From: CALODL01 sp942492115
GTDB taxonomy: Bacteria; Planctomycetota; Phycisphaerae; UBA1845; CAIVHJ01
Length of the DNA: 64,000 nt
Direction of reading: 5' to 3'
Assembly: GCA_942492115.1 (NCBI GenBank)
Contig: CALODL010000012.1
Span: 303,590-367,589, forward strand
The notes under the pieces are model-generated. The model was not told the origin of the DNA, ran no database searches, and was given only the letters and a program-made list of their open reading frames with translations. The position numbers and the translations under genes are program-made. Numbering within the stretch: position 1 is the first letter of the stretch; every line of letters begins with the position of its first letter. Of this stretch, positions 25,437 through 33,384 are shown in pieces.

Positions 25437-26516
25437 ATGCGAAGAACTGCACTGTACGATATCCACATCGAGCTGGGTGCAAAGATGGTCGATTTCGCCG
25501 GCTGGTCCATGCCCGTGACCTACTCGAGCATCATTGCCGAGCACCACGCGACGCGCACAGGATGCACGCTGTTCGATGTGTCGCACATGGGACGGCTCTA
25601 CATCAGTGGGCGGGACGCCGAGGGTCTTCTCGACAAGGTGTGCACCCGGGCCATCGCCTCGATGACGCCTGAACAAGCCCGATATACCCACGTGTGCCGG
25701 GAAGACGGCGGAATTCTCGACGATGTCATCGTATCACGCCTCGAGAACCGTTTCCTTCTCGTGTGTAACGCCTCCAATCGGGACAAAATCGTGGCGTGGC
25801 TCGAACAGCATGCAGCGGGTCGCGACATAACTCTGGAGGACCACACGACCGACACGGTCATGGTCGCGATCCAGGGGCCCCAGACGCTCGAGAGAGTCGG
25901 ACAACTCCTGCCATTCGATATTTCGGACATCAAGCGGTACCGCTGCCGAGCAGGCGCCTACATGGGCATCGAGTATGTGTGTTCGCGAACCGGGTACACG
26001 GGCGAGGACGGCTTCGAAATGATCGTGCCGGCCGGCGCCGGCCGGCTGCTGGCCTCACGCCTGTTCGATGCCGACGCAGGCTCGCCCATCCAGCCCGCCG
26101 GACTCGGTGCTCGGGACACACTTCGCCTCGAGGCAGGAATGCCTCTGTATGGCCATGAACTGTCGGAGGATATCGATTCAATCTCCGCCGGACAGGCGTG
26201 GTGCTGCACACTCGACAAGGACTTCATCGGCGCCGAGGTGCTGCGCCGATTCAAGAACGAAGGCCCACCGCAAACGCTCATCGGACTCAATCTCGAGGGC
26301 CGTCGCATCGCGCGTCAGGGAACGCCGATCCTGACGGATGGCCGTACCGTCGGCATGGTCACCAGCGGGACTTTGAGCCCGACACTGGAACGGAGCATCG
26401 CTATGGCGCTCGTCGATAGCGCGGTGGCCAAACACGACACATTCCAGCTTGACCTCCGAGGCAAGCTCATTTCGGCCACGCGCACGACGATGCCGTTTTA
26501 TAAACGCGAGGCGTGA
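25437..26516 (+). CDS. gcvT: Glycine cleavage system T protein (aminomethyltransferase)
   Basis: The 359-residue folate-binding enzyme takes the aminomethyl group from lipoyl-GcvH and forms methylene-tetrahydrofolate plus ammonia. Family segments are ALYDIHIELGAKMVDFAGW, HHATRTGCTLFDVSHMG, the folate-site GYTGEDGFEM, and GLGARDTLRLEAGMPLYGHEL. ATG 25437 gives the standard N-terminus. gcvH follows 58 bases downstream, so this is a gcvT-gcvH unit; the P protein (gcvPA/PB) and lipoamide dehydrogenase are not in the window. Confidence 0.97.
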   Translation: MRRTALYDIHIELGAKMVDFAGWSMPVTYSSIIAEHHATRTGCTLFDVSHMGRLYISGRDAEGLLDKVCTRAIASMTPEQARYTHVCREDGGILDDVIVSRLENRFLLVCNASNRDKIVAWLEQHAAGRDITLEDHTTDTVMVAIQGPQTLERVGQLLPFDISDIKRYRCRAGAYMGIEYVCSRTGYTGEDGFEMIVPAGAGRLLASRLFDADAGSPIQPAGLGARDTLRLEAGMPLYGHELSEDIDSISAGQAWCCTLDKDFIGAEVLRRFKNEGPPQTLIGLNLEGRRIARQGTPILTDGRTVGMVTSGTLSPTLERSIAMALVDSAVAKHDTFQLDLRGKLISATRTTMPFYKREA

Positions 26517-26574
26517 GTGACACGACCAGCCATGTAATCAGGACGACAGAGACTCGAACTCAGGACAACCAATC

Positions 26575-26964
26575 ATGAGCACGCAGGTCCCGAAGGATCG
26601 TAAGTATCTTGAATCGCACGAGTGGTTGAAGGCAGATGGCCCGGTCGTCACGATCGGCATTACGCAACTTGCTGCGGATCAACTGAGTGACGTGACCTAC
26701 GTGGATCTGCCCGATGTAGGTCGCGTCATCACAGCCGGCGAGGTCTTCGGCGAGATTGAATCGGTGAAGGCGACAAGTGAATTGTACAGCGGCGTCAGCG
26801 GCAAAGTCGTTGAAATCAACACCGCCCTCACGGACCAGCCCGAATTGGTCAACGACGCACCGTTCGAGGCGGGCTGGATGATCAAGATCGAGACCGCCGA
26901 CCCCGCGGACCTCGAACAATGCCTGAACGCAGAAGCGTACGAACAGAAGTACGCGGATGCTTGA
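26575..26964 (+). CDS. gcvH: Glycine cleavage system H protein
   Basis: The 129-residue lipoyl carrier protein shuttles the aminomethyl intermediate between the P, T and L proteins. The lipoylated lysine is Lys65 in ESVKATSELYS. The N-terminal KYLESHEWL and the C-terminal GWMIKIE are characteristic. It sits immediately downstream of gcvT and converges on the giant LptC/LptA-like gene 32 bases away. GcvH-like proteins also act as lipoyl donors, but the gcvT neighbour supports the glycine cleavage role. Confidence 0.97.
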   Translation: MSTQVPKDRKYLESHEWLKADGPVVTIGITQLAADQLSDVTYVDLPDVGRVITAGEVFGEIESVKATSELYSGVSGKVVEINTALTDQPELVNDAPFEAGWMIKIETADPADLEQCLNAEAYEQKYADA

Positions 26965-26996
26965 CGACGGATGATCCGGTCAATCGCCCTGATCAT

Positions 26997-29900
26997 TCAC
27001 TCGCCGATGCGCAGGGTCGGACAATCCGGAGCATCGATCTGGCCGCTGATGAGCTCGAGGAAGAGTGAACTGCACCGGGCCTCGAGTCCGCGCCCGGAGT
27101 CAGGACTGACGCGACTGATGAATGCGAGACTGTCCTCTTCGCCATGGACCTCGATCAACTGCTGACCTTCGGCGACATACACGACGCGATCGCCACTGAC
27201 ATACCACCCCTCTTTAGAATCCTCGAGGATGACGCGCCCGGTGGCCTCGAACTGCTTCAGGCCGCCGAGACTCATTTCGCCACCACCGCCGGTTTGTTCA
27301 GCGAACTGGGCAATCAACCGTCGGCACACGATTTGGGCTGTCCGCCCAGACTCAGAAGCCTGCAGTTGGCGCCTCAAATCAGGTGTCAGGCCGGTCGCCC
27401 GCGCGACTTGTTCCGTGATGCGAACATAAGAGCCGGAAAAATGTTTGAGAAGGGTGGGCCCGTCCTTCGACGTAAACTCCGCCGCTCGCTGAGCATAATG
27501 GTAGCGCATGGATGAATCCCAGCGCACGACAGTTTGACTGGGCCCCGCCGCGGTGGTCGCACCAAACAGCCCGCTCTCAGGCCGAGCCTGGCCCATCATC
27601 TGCGCAGCTCCGGGATAGTCTTCGATCCCCAGAACACCGGCCTGATCGACGACCATGACCTGGGCGTCGAGATCAAAGGCGATCCGCGGTGACCGCAGTG
27701 TGACTTGACTCGTGAGCGTTCCACGCAACGGATCCGTCGATCGAGACTCCAGACGTGTGTCGGGCCCCCACGCCACGATCTGAGTGGCCCGTTTACCGAA
27801 GGTTGGACGCAGCGCGGCATCGCCCGAATCGCCGCCTCCGGCAGCTTTCTCCAATGCCGCAACCTCACCGGCGTAGGGCCGCAGGAACCACATGTGCATC
27901 GGATCGGCGGGCGGCGCCTCCGCGACCACGACGGGCTGATCGACATCGGTCAGACGGATTTCGATGACGTCGCCGTGAAGTTCGTTGTTGTCACTCACCG
28001 CGACAGCATCACCCTCGAAGCGCAGTCGATCGTCCTCGCCATTCAGCGTCATCTGCCGCGACCAAGTCACTTCGATCGGGACCGGCGCGCCGAGGTTCCG
28101 TCCGTCAAGATCCTGAGCCACGGTAAACCGCCCGACCCCGGCCCCCGGAACGTGGGCCCACGGTCGACGATCGTCGAACAAAACGCTGGCCCCGCTGACG
28201 AAATAATCACCCAGTTGGACCTGGGCGTGCTCACCATCGCGCCCCTCGATGAACGCCGCTTTCATGGCCTGGAGCTCGTCGAATTCACATTGCAACAGGT
28301 TGCCGCGAATGTCCCAGTTCCGTCGCGGATCAACGATAACCACATGGCGCCGCGCATCGATCGACTTGAGCGCGGGCCAGCGTGCAGTCGGGATACCCTC
28401 CGCATCGACAGGCAGGTCACCGAACAACAGATCAATCTCATCGCCCTGCACCTGGCGCCCACTCTGAATCATGATGACATCGTCCACCGCAAAGGCGGTG
28501 TGCGGAAGGTTGCGGCCCTCGGCATCGGGCTCCATATTGACCACGAGGTGCTGGCATGAAATCCGGCCACCAGCCTGGACCATGACGACGTCTTCACGAC
28601 AGTCGAACTGATCGATGAGGTCTTCCAGAGCGCGGCCCCGCCTCTTCTTCGCCGGGTCTCCGAAGGTCGCTTCGATGTGGGCAGCACGCAGTTCGGAATC
28701 CTCCAATCCGACCGTTACGTCGCCGCGCAGATCGATGTGACGTTCATCCATGTTGAGTTCGACGAGGTCGGTCGCGTGAAGGTTCATACTCTGGCCCCCC
28801 CGCAGAATCACGGGGTGGCTCGGCGAGCCCAACAGACGTGTCTGGCCACTGACGGCGTCCCGCTGCAGTTGTGCTGCACTCGCAAAACCATCGTTGCTTT
28901 GAACGACAACGGGAGAGCCACTGGCAGTCACCAGTCGCCGCGGCGGTTGGCCGTCCTCCGGATTCTCCGCCGGCTTGAGGATCAGCGGACCGTTCCATGT
29001 CACCACAACGACGGCCTTGGGATCCTCGACGTCGACAGGGCGGGCCGCGGAGTTGTCTGTCTCATTTCCGGGGTCGGCGTCACCATCAGCACGCGCGGAG
29101 GGTGCGACTTCTTCCGCGCTGGTCTCGTCGGGGGCCGAACCCTGTGAACCCAGATCGGCAATCACAACCAGCCGATCAGCGGTCATCCGTGCCCCCTGAG
29201 CGCCCTTCTGCCAGGCAACCACATCCCGGGCGAACTCGATCTCGTACGACTGGATGCTCGGGGCTTCGGGGACGGACGGCGCGAGATCGATGATGAGTAC
29301 GTCATCGCCAATCGGTGTCTCCGGCTCGACCGGTAACGGCGGCACGTCCGCGACAGGCTCTACCAACGCCTCGTTTTCGGTTGGCCCGGTCTCGAGAGTC
29401 TCCTCAGAGCCACCTGGAAACGCCGTCGCGTTCATGTCCAAGCCGACCCCGAACCCGCTCTTGAATGACAACGTCTCGCCCTCGGTCACCTCGAGATACT
29501 CGACACGGTTCGTTGCCTCGCTCCAGCGGACCTTGAGTCCCGTACCAGTCAGGCGCATCTCGCGTGATTCGATTTGAACGGCCCCGCTGCTGGACAGGGA
29601 CGCGCGTTCGCGATCGAACTCGACTTCGTCGAGCCAGATACGCATTTTCTGGTCCTGAGGGGTCGGCATTCCTGCCTCTTCGGGGCGGGCCGCCCAGTAC
29701 TCCTCGTTGGTCCGGTCCACGATGATCTGCACCTGGCCAGGTGCATGGCCGAACAGTTTCCCGCTGACCGGCTCGAGTCGTCCGGCCGTCCGCACGGTGA
29801 TGATGCCTTCGTCGGCGCGGATCGTCGCTTTCTCACCATCCGGCATGTAGAAGGTCATGTTGGGACGCACCAGACGCCACCGCCGGCCATGCTCGTCAAG

Positions 29901-30221
29901 CGGTTCGCGGTCCTCGAATCCCAGGTCGAATTTGTTGCTGAGATCCTCGTCCATGATCGTCAGCTTGGTGTGTCCACCTTTCTCGATCGGAACCGGCCCA
30001 ATCCGGATCCCTCCATCATCCGGAACGGCCTCCATCGGGGTTCGGAGGAAATCCTCGTGCAAATCAATATCGGGACCGTCGGCCTCGACGACGGGAGTGA
30101 CCTGCGGATCCGTGGTCAGAGTGTACACGCCGAACGCCGCACCGATTGTCGCCAGGGACACGATCACGAGCCGGACGGTACGGAACATCGCAGTATTCGA
30201 CTGGCCAGCGGCCCTGCTCAT
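26997..30221 (-). CDS. Giant LptC/LptA (OstA)-like lipopolysaccharide export protein
   Basis: The 1074-residue protein has one N-terminal membrane segment (about residues 14-32) and then an entirely periplasmic, beta-strand-rich body. The first part has the LptC-like pattern (FYMPDGEKATIRADEGIITV), and several later stretches look like OstA/LptA jelly-roll repeats (ADRLVVIADL; LHATDLVELNMDERHIDLRGDV; DVIMIQSGRQVQGDEIDLLFG; LRFEGDAVAVSDNNELHGDVIEI). LptC and LptA are normally about 190 residues each, so this looks like a fused or repeated bridge from the inner to the outer membrane. A low-complexity acidic linker divides it (about 270-420). Its ATG overlaps the kdsC stop (ATGA), matching the kdsC-lptC-lptA order of proteobacteria. 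The assignment is structural inference. Confidence 0.7.
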   Translation of the reverse strand: MSRAAGQSNTAMFRTVRLVIVSLATIGAAFGVYTLTTDPQVTPVVEADGPDIDLHEDFLRTPMEAVPDDGGIRIGPVPIEKGGHTKLTIMDEDLSNKFDLGFEDREPLDEHGRRWRLVRPNMTFYMPDGEKATIRADEGIITVRTAGRLEPVSGKLFGHAPGQVQIIVDRTNEEYWAARPEEAGMPTPQDQKMRIWLDEVEFDRERASLSSSGAVQIESREMRLTGTGLKVRWSEATNRVEYLEVTEGETLSFKSGFGVGLDMNATAFPGGSEETLETGPTENEALVEPVADVPPLPVEPETPIGDDVLIIDLAPSVPEAPSIQSYEIEFARDVVAWQKGAQGARMTADRLVVIADLGSQGSAPDETSAEEVAPSARADGDADPGNETDNSAARPVDVEDPKAVVVVTWNGPLILKPAENPEDGQPPRRLVTASGSPVVVQSNDGFASAAQLQRDAVSGQTRLLGSPSHPVILRGGQSMNLHATDLVELNMDERHIDLRGDVTVGLEDSELRAAHIEATFGDPAKKRRGRALEDLIDQFDCREDVVMVQAGGRISCQHLVVNMEPDAEGRNLPHTAFAVDDVIMIQSGRQVQGDEIDLLFGDLPVDAEGIPTARWPALKSIDARRHVVIVDPRRNWDIRGNLLQCEFDELQAMKAAFIEGRDGEHAQVQLGDYFVSGASVLFDDRRPWAHVPGAGVGRFTVAQDLDGRNLGAPVPIEVTWSRQMTLNGEDDRLRFEGDAVAVSDNNELHGDVIEIRLTDVDQPVVVAEAPPADPMHMWFLRPYAGEVAALEKAAGGGDSGDAALRPTFGKRATQIVAWGPDTRLESRSTDPLRGTLTSQVTLRSPRIAFDLDAQVMVVDQAGVLGIEDYPGAAQMMGQARPESGLFGATTAAGPSQTVVRWDSSMRYHYAQRAAEFTSKDGPTLLKHFSGSYVRITEQVARATGLTPDLRRQLQASESGRTAQIVCRRLIAQFAEQTGGGGEMSLGGLKQFEATGRVILEDSKEGWYVSGDRVVYVAEGQQLIEVHGEEDSLAFISRVSPDSGRGLEARCSSLFLELISGQIDAPDCPTLRIGE

Positions 30222-30697
30222 ACGGGTACCTTCTCGTGCAGGAGGTCAATCACTTCGCGAACCGCACCACGCCCGCCCGAAGCGACGGTGACATAATCTG
30301 CGTGACGCTTGACCGCCGGGACCGCATTGGCCACGGCGACAGCGTATCCGCAGTGGTCCAGCAGCGGGATATCCGCGATGTCGTCACCCACGCAACAGAC
30401 CTGTTCCGCCGGAATGTTCCAAGCACTGATTATGTCCAGCCACACGGGCAGCTTGTCCTCGATTCCCTGATGGACGGTCACCACTCCCAGCTCGGCAGCC
30501 CGGTCGGCGACGATCGGGCTGGACCGACCGCTGAGCCACGCAAGCTGACGTCCCCCGCTCAGCCACCGCTTGATCGCACTACCGTCTTGAACATAGAAGA
30601 CTTTGACCGCCTCACCCGACTCCGTGAGATGGAGCCGACCATCGGTGAGGACGCCATCGACGTCGAGTACAATCGCTCGAATGTCAGTCAAGCCCAC
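30218..30697 (-). CDS. kdsC: KdsC-like HAD phosphatase (KDO-8-phosphate phosphatase)
   Basis: The 159-residue capless HAD phosphatase has the nucleophile motif LDVDGVLTDG (Asp12, Asp14), Ser in WLSGRSS, Lys in IEDKLPV, and the acidic metal site VGDDIADIPLL. This arrangement is typical of 3-deoxy-D-manno-octulosonate 8-phosphate phosphatase, which makes free KDO for lipid A decoration. The start is GTG 30697 with GAGGAG 5 bases upstream. It overlaps by four bases the LptC/LptA-like gene, supporting a lipopolysaccharide role. Related sialic-acid phosphatases share the motifs. Confidence 0.88.
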   Translation of the reverse strand: MGLTDIRAIVLDVDGVLTDGRLHLTESGEAVKVFYVQDGSAIKRWLSGGRQLAWLSGRSSPIVADRAAELGVVTVHQGIEDKLPVWLDIISAWNIPAEQVCCVGDDIADIPLLDHCGYAVAVANAVPAVKRHADYVTVASGGRGAVREVIDLLHEKVPV

Positions 30698-30861
30698 GGG
30701 AGCTCCTCAGTTGGCCGGTGCTGGGAGAATCGTAGCATTCTAATGAATTTCGGCCGGGTCATGAAATCGGCTGCACAGAACTCTGCACGCCGCCACCGCC
30801 ACCCAATGCCCGCTGCGAGAGAACCCAACCCTGGAATTGAGCAAACCCCACGAAATCCGCA

Positions 30862-30889
30862 TTGACAGCCAGCCACGCTGCGCAATACT
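30862..30889 (+). promoter_or_regulatory. Candidate trpS promoter
   Basis: A perfect TTGACA (30862-30867) is followed after 16 bases by AATACT (30884-30889). The start site would fall near 30897, just before the tandem repeat. Confidence 0.5.
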
Positions 30890-30900
30890 AAGCAACTGAG

Positions 30901-30920
30901 CTGTTGCAGCCTGTTGCAGC
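30901..30920 (+). repeat. Tandem 10-bp direct repeat at the trpS start site
   Basis: CTGTTGCAGC occurs twice in a row (30901-30910 and 30911-30920), immediately downstream of the predicted transcription start. It could be a protein-binding site spaced by one helical turn, or a chance duplication. Confidence 0.5.
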
Positions 30921-31044
30921 GGAAAACCATTTATGAGATAGGCTGGCAAGACATCGGCGGCTGTGGACACACCGTCCAAGTCCTGGAGGCGTTCCGGGGC
31001 ACAGCGGCCCTGGTTTCGCCTGCACTTGAAGGAATCGCCGCTCG

Positions 31045-32034
31045 ATGAGCACACCGTCGCCCAAGAGAATCCTGTCCGGCATCCAGTCGTCTGGCAAACT
31101 GCACCTTGGCAATTATTTTGGGGCAATCGCCCAATACCTCGACCTTCAACGGCAGGCCGAGTGTTTCTTTTTCATTGCCAATTATCATGCACTGACCACG
31201 ATCCAGGACGCAGAACAATTACGCAGCCTGACCTTCGATGTCGCGGCGGACTACCTGGCACTGGGCCTCGATCCCGACCGCTGTGTCTTGTTTCGCCAGT
31301 CTGACGTGCCCGAGGTGACTGAGCTGACTTGGATACTGTCCACCGTGACCGGCAAGGGCCTGCTCGAGCGCGCACACTCTTATAAGGACAAAGTCGCCAA
31401 GAATCTCCAGCCGTCGATGGGGTTGTTCTGCTACCCGATGCTCATGGCGGCTGATATCCTGATCTATCGGCCGCACGAAGTGCCGGTGGGCAAAGACCAG
31501 GTTCAGCACATCGAAATGACCCAGGACATGGCAGGGTACTTCAACAATACGTACGATTGCGCAGTACTCGTCAGGCCTGAACCACGACTTGGAACCGCCC
31601 CGGTGGTTCCAGGCGTCGATGGCCAAAAAATGAGCAAGAGCTATGGCAACACGATTGAGATTTTCTCCGAACCCAAGCAGATGCGCAAGAGGATCATGAG
31701 CATCAAGACCGATAGCACGCCTCTCGAGGAACCCAAAGACCCCGAGTCGTGCAATGCCTTCGCCCTCTTGAAATTGATGTGCTCGACGGCAGAGTGCGCC
31801 GAGTGGGACACCCGCTACCGTGCGGGCGGCATGGGGTACGGCGACGTTAAGAAAAGGATCGCAGAACTGTGCGATGATTTATTTGCCCCCGCACGCGAGC
31901 GCCGCGCAGAATTGGCCGCCCATCCGGAGCAGGTCAATGCCGTGCTCGAGCGCGGCGGGGACCGAGCGCGGGCCGAGGCCCGCAAGACCATGGCGTTGGT
32001 GCGCGAAGCATGTGGCATCGTCACCAGCGGCTGA
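31045..32034 (+). CDS. trpS: Tryptophanyl-tRNA synthetase
   Basis: The 329-residue class Ic enzyme charges tRNA(Trp). The HIGH-type motif is in SGKLHLGNYFGAI, the dimer/substrate segment NYHALTT follows, and DKVAKNLQPSMGLFCYPMLMAADIL and VGKDQVQHIEMTQD are typical of the family. The KMSKS loop is QKMSKSYGNTI. Length is normal. It leads a plus-strand run with scpA (18 bases downstream) and a ridA-like gene. Confidence 0.97.
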   Translation: MSTPSPKRILSGIQSSGKLHLGNYFGAIAQYLDLQRQAECFFFIANYHALTTIQDAEQLRSLTFDVAADYLALGLDPDRCVLFRQSDVPEVTELTWILSTVTGKGLLERAHSYKDKVAKNLQPSMGLFCYPMLMAADILIYRPHEVPVGKDQVQHIEMTQDMAGYFNNTYDCAVLVRPEPRLGTAPVVPGVDGQKMSKSYGNTIEIFSEPKQMRKRIMSIKTDSTPLEEPKDPESCNAFALLKLMCSTAECAEWDTRYRAGGMGYGDVKKRIAELCDDLFAPARERRAELAAHPEQVNAVLERGGDRARAEARKTMALVREACGIVTSG

Positions 32035-32052
32035 CAAAACTGGGCCACACAC

Positions 32053-32889
32053 ATGTCCGAAAAGTACAAAGTCAGTCTCGAGCACTACAACGGCCCACTC
32101 GATCTCCTGCTGTTTCTCATCCGACAGCATGAGATCGATATCTATGACATCCCCATCGCCACGATCACCGAGCAGTACCTGGCATACGTTCGCATCATGG
32201 AGCACCTGAACCCTGACCACATTGGCGAGTTCCTGGTCATGGCCGCGACATTGATGGAGGTCAAGTCGCGTATGCTGCTGCCCAAACCGCCACCGGAGGA
32301 CTCCGAAGAAGAACTGATTGACCCTCGTCTGGAGCTGGTACAACAGTTGCTCGAATACAAGCGCTTCAAGGATGCAGCGCGCTCGCTGCAGGATTCAGCG
32401 GAGGAACACGCTCAACGGTTTGGACGGTTGCCGGTCCTGCCGGATTCACCACTGAACAGCAGCATCGACGTCGATCACGTCCAGATCTGGGACCTGCTCA
32501 AGGCTTTCCAGAAAGTCCTCAAGCAGGTCGGCATCAAGGGCCATCGGCATGAGGTCATGTACGATGATACCCCGATCGCTCTGCACGCCGACGACATTCT
32601 CGATCGCTTGAGTCGCGAGGGCACGCTCCTCTTCGAACGCACGTTCGAAGGGCGGCAAAAGAGCGAGGTCATCGGTTTGTTCCTCGCACTTCTCGAGCTC
32701 ATCCGCTCCAAGCGTATCCGCGTCGATCAACGTGAAGGCGAATCTGATCTGGTCATTCACCTGCTCGAGAACAAACCATTGTTGCGCTCGGACTGGTCCG
32801 ATTCGGACCCGTCCACGGACATGCCGCTGGCGCCCCAGGAGTCGCCTGCAACGGAGCCCCCCCATGAGCATCCAGAACCGACTGAATGA
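32053..32889 (+). CDS. scpA: Segregation and condensation protein A
   Basis: The 278-residue kleisin bridges the SMC ATPase heads together with ScpB and organises the chromosome. The N-terminal signature YNGPLDLLLFLIRQHEIDIYD, the LVMAATLMEVKSRMLLP helix, and the C-terminal winged helix (SEVIGLFLALLELIRSKRI) are clear. A Ser/Pro/acidic tail of about 30 residues follows. ScpB is not adjacent. The last 26 bases overlap the start of the ridA-like gene. Confidence 0.95.
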   Translation: MSEKYKVSLEHYNGPLDLLLFLIRQHEIDIYDIPIATITEQYLAYVRIMEHLNPDHIGEFLVMAATLMEVKSRMLLPKPPPEDSEEELIDPRLELVQQLLEYKRFKDAARSLQDSAEEHAQRFGRLPVLPDSPLNSSIDVDHVQIWDLLKAFQKVLKQVGIKGHRHEVMYDDTPIALHADDILDRLSREGTLLFERTFEGRQKSEVIGLFLALLELIRSKRIRVDQREGESDLVIHLLENKPLLRSDWSDSDPSTDMPLAPQESPATEPPHEHPEPTE

Positions 32890-33334
32890 ACTCGGATTGG
32901 TATTGCCTGCGGTCGCTGCCCCGGTCGGGGACTACGTTCCGGCCGTGCGCAGCGGAAACCTCGTGCTGACCAGTGGCCAATTACCCACCGTCGACGGCCA
33001 ATTGATCGCAACAGGCAAGGTTCCCGATCCCATCACAATCGAGGCCGCCCAGGCCGCAGCGCGCACCGCAGCATTGAACGCGATCGCTGCGATTGCCAGC
33101 GTGACCGGTAACGTTGAACACATCGAGCGGATCGTCAGACTGGGGGTATTCGTCGCGAGCTGCGCCGGGTTTACTGCCCAGCCTCAGGTCGCCAACGGCG
33201 CCAGCCAACTCATGGGCGAGCTGTTCGGTGAGTGTGGCAAACACGCCCGCGCAGCGGTCGGCGTATTCGAGCTTCCACTCGGGGCAGCCGTCGAAATAGA
33301 GCTAATCGCACAGGTCCGCACCTCGGAAAAGTAG
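32864..33334 (+). CDS. RidA/YjgF family protein
   Basis: The 156-residue protein has the family features AVRSGNLVLTSGQLP and a C-terminal RAAVGVFELPLGAAVEIELIAQV, in the form typical of the YjgF/chorismate-mutase-like branch. RidA proteins hydrolyse reactive enamine/imine intermediates; this branch lacks assigned substrates. ATG 32864 lies inside the end of scpA (26-base overlap), indicating translational coupling. The longer frame to 32732 is a shadow of scpA. Confidence 0.88.
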   Translation: MSIQNRLNELGLVLPAVAAPVGDYVPAVRSGNLVLTSGQLPTVDGQLIATGKVPDPITIEAAQAAARTAALNAIAAIASVTGNVEHIERIVRLGVFVASCAGFTAQPQVANGASQLMGELFGECGKHARAAVGVFELPLGAAVEIELIAQVRTSEK

Positions 33335-33384
33335 CGTATGAAGCGCCACCGCATGGTGGCTCGGACCGTCGATTCTCCAGTCGC

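Larger units (their letters stand above)
30698..31044. other. Divergent intergenic region between kdsC and trpS
   Basis: This 347-base gap holds the probable trpS promoter (30862-30889), an exact tandem 10-bp repeat at 30901-30920, and a trpS leader of roughly 150 bases. I see no tryptophan-rich leader peptide, T-box or terminator in it. Confidence 0.5.
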
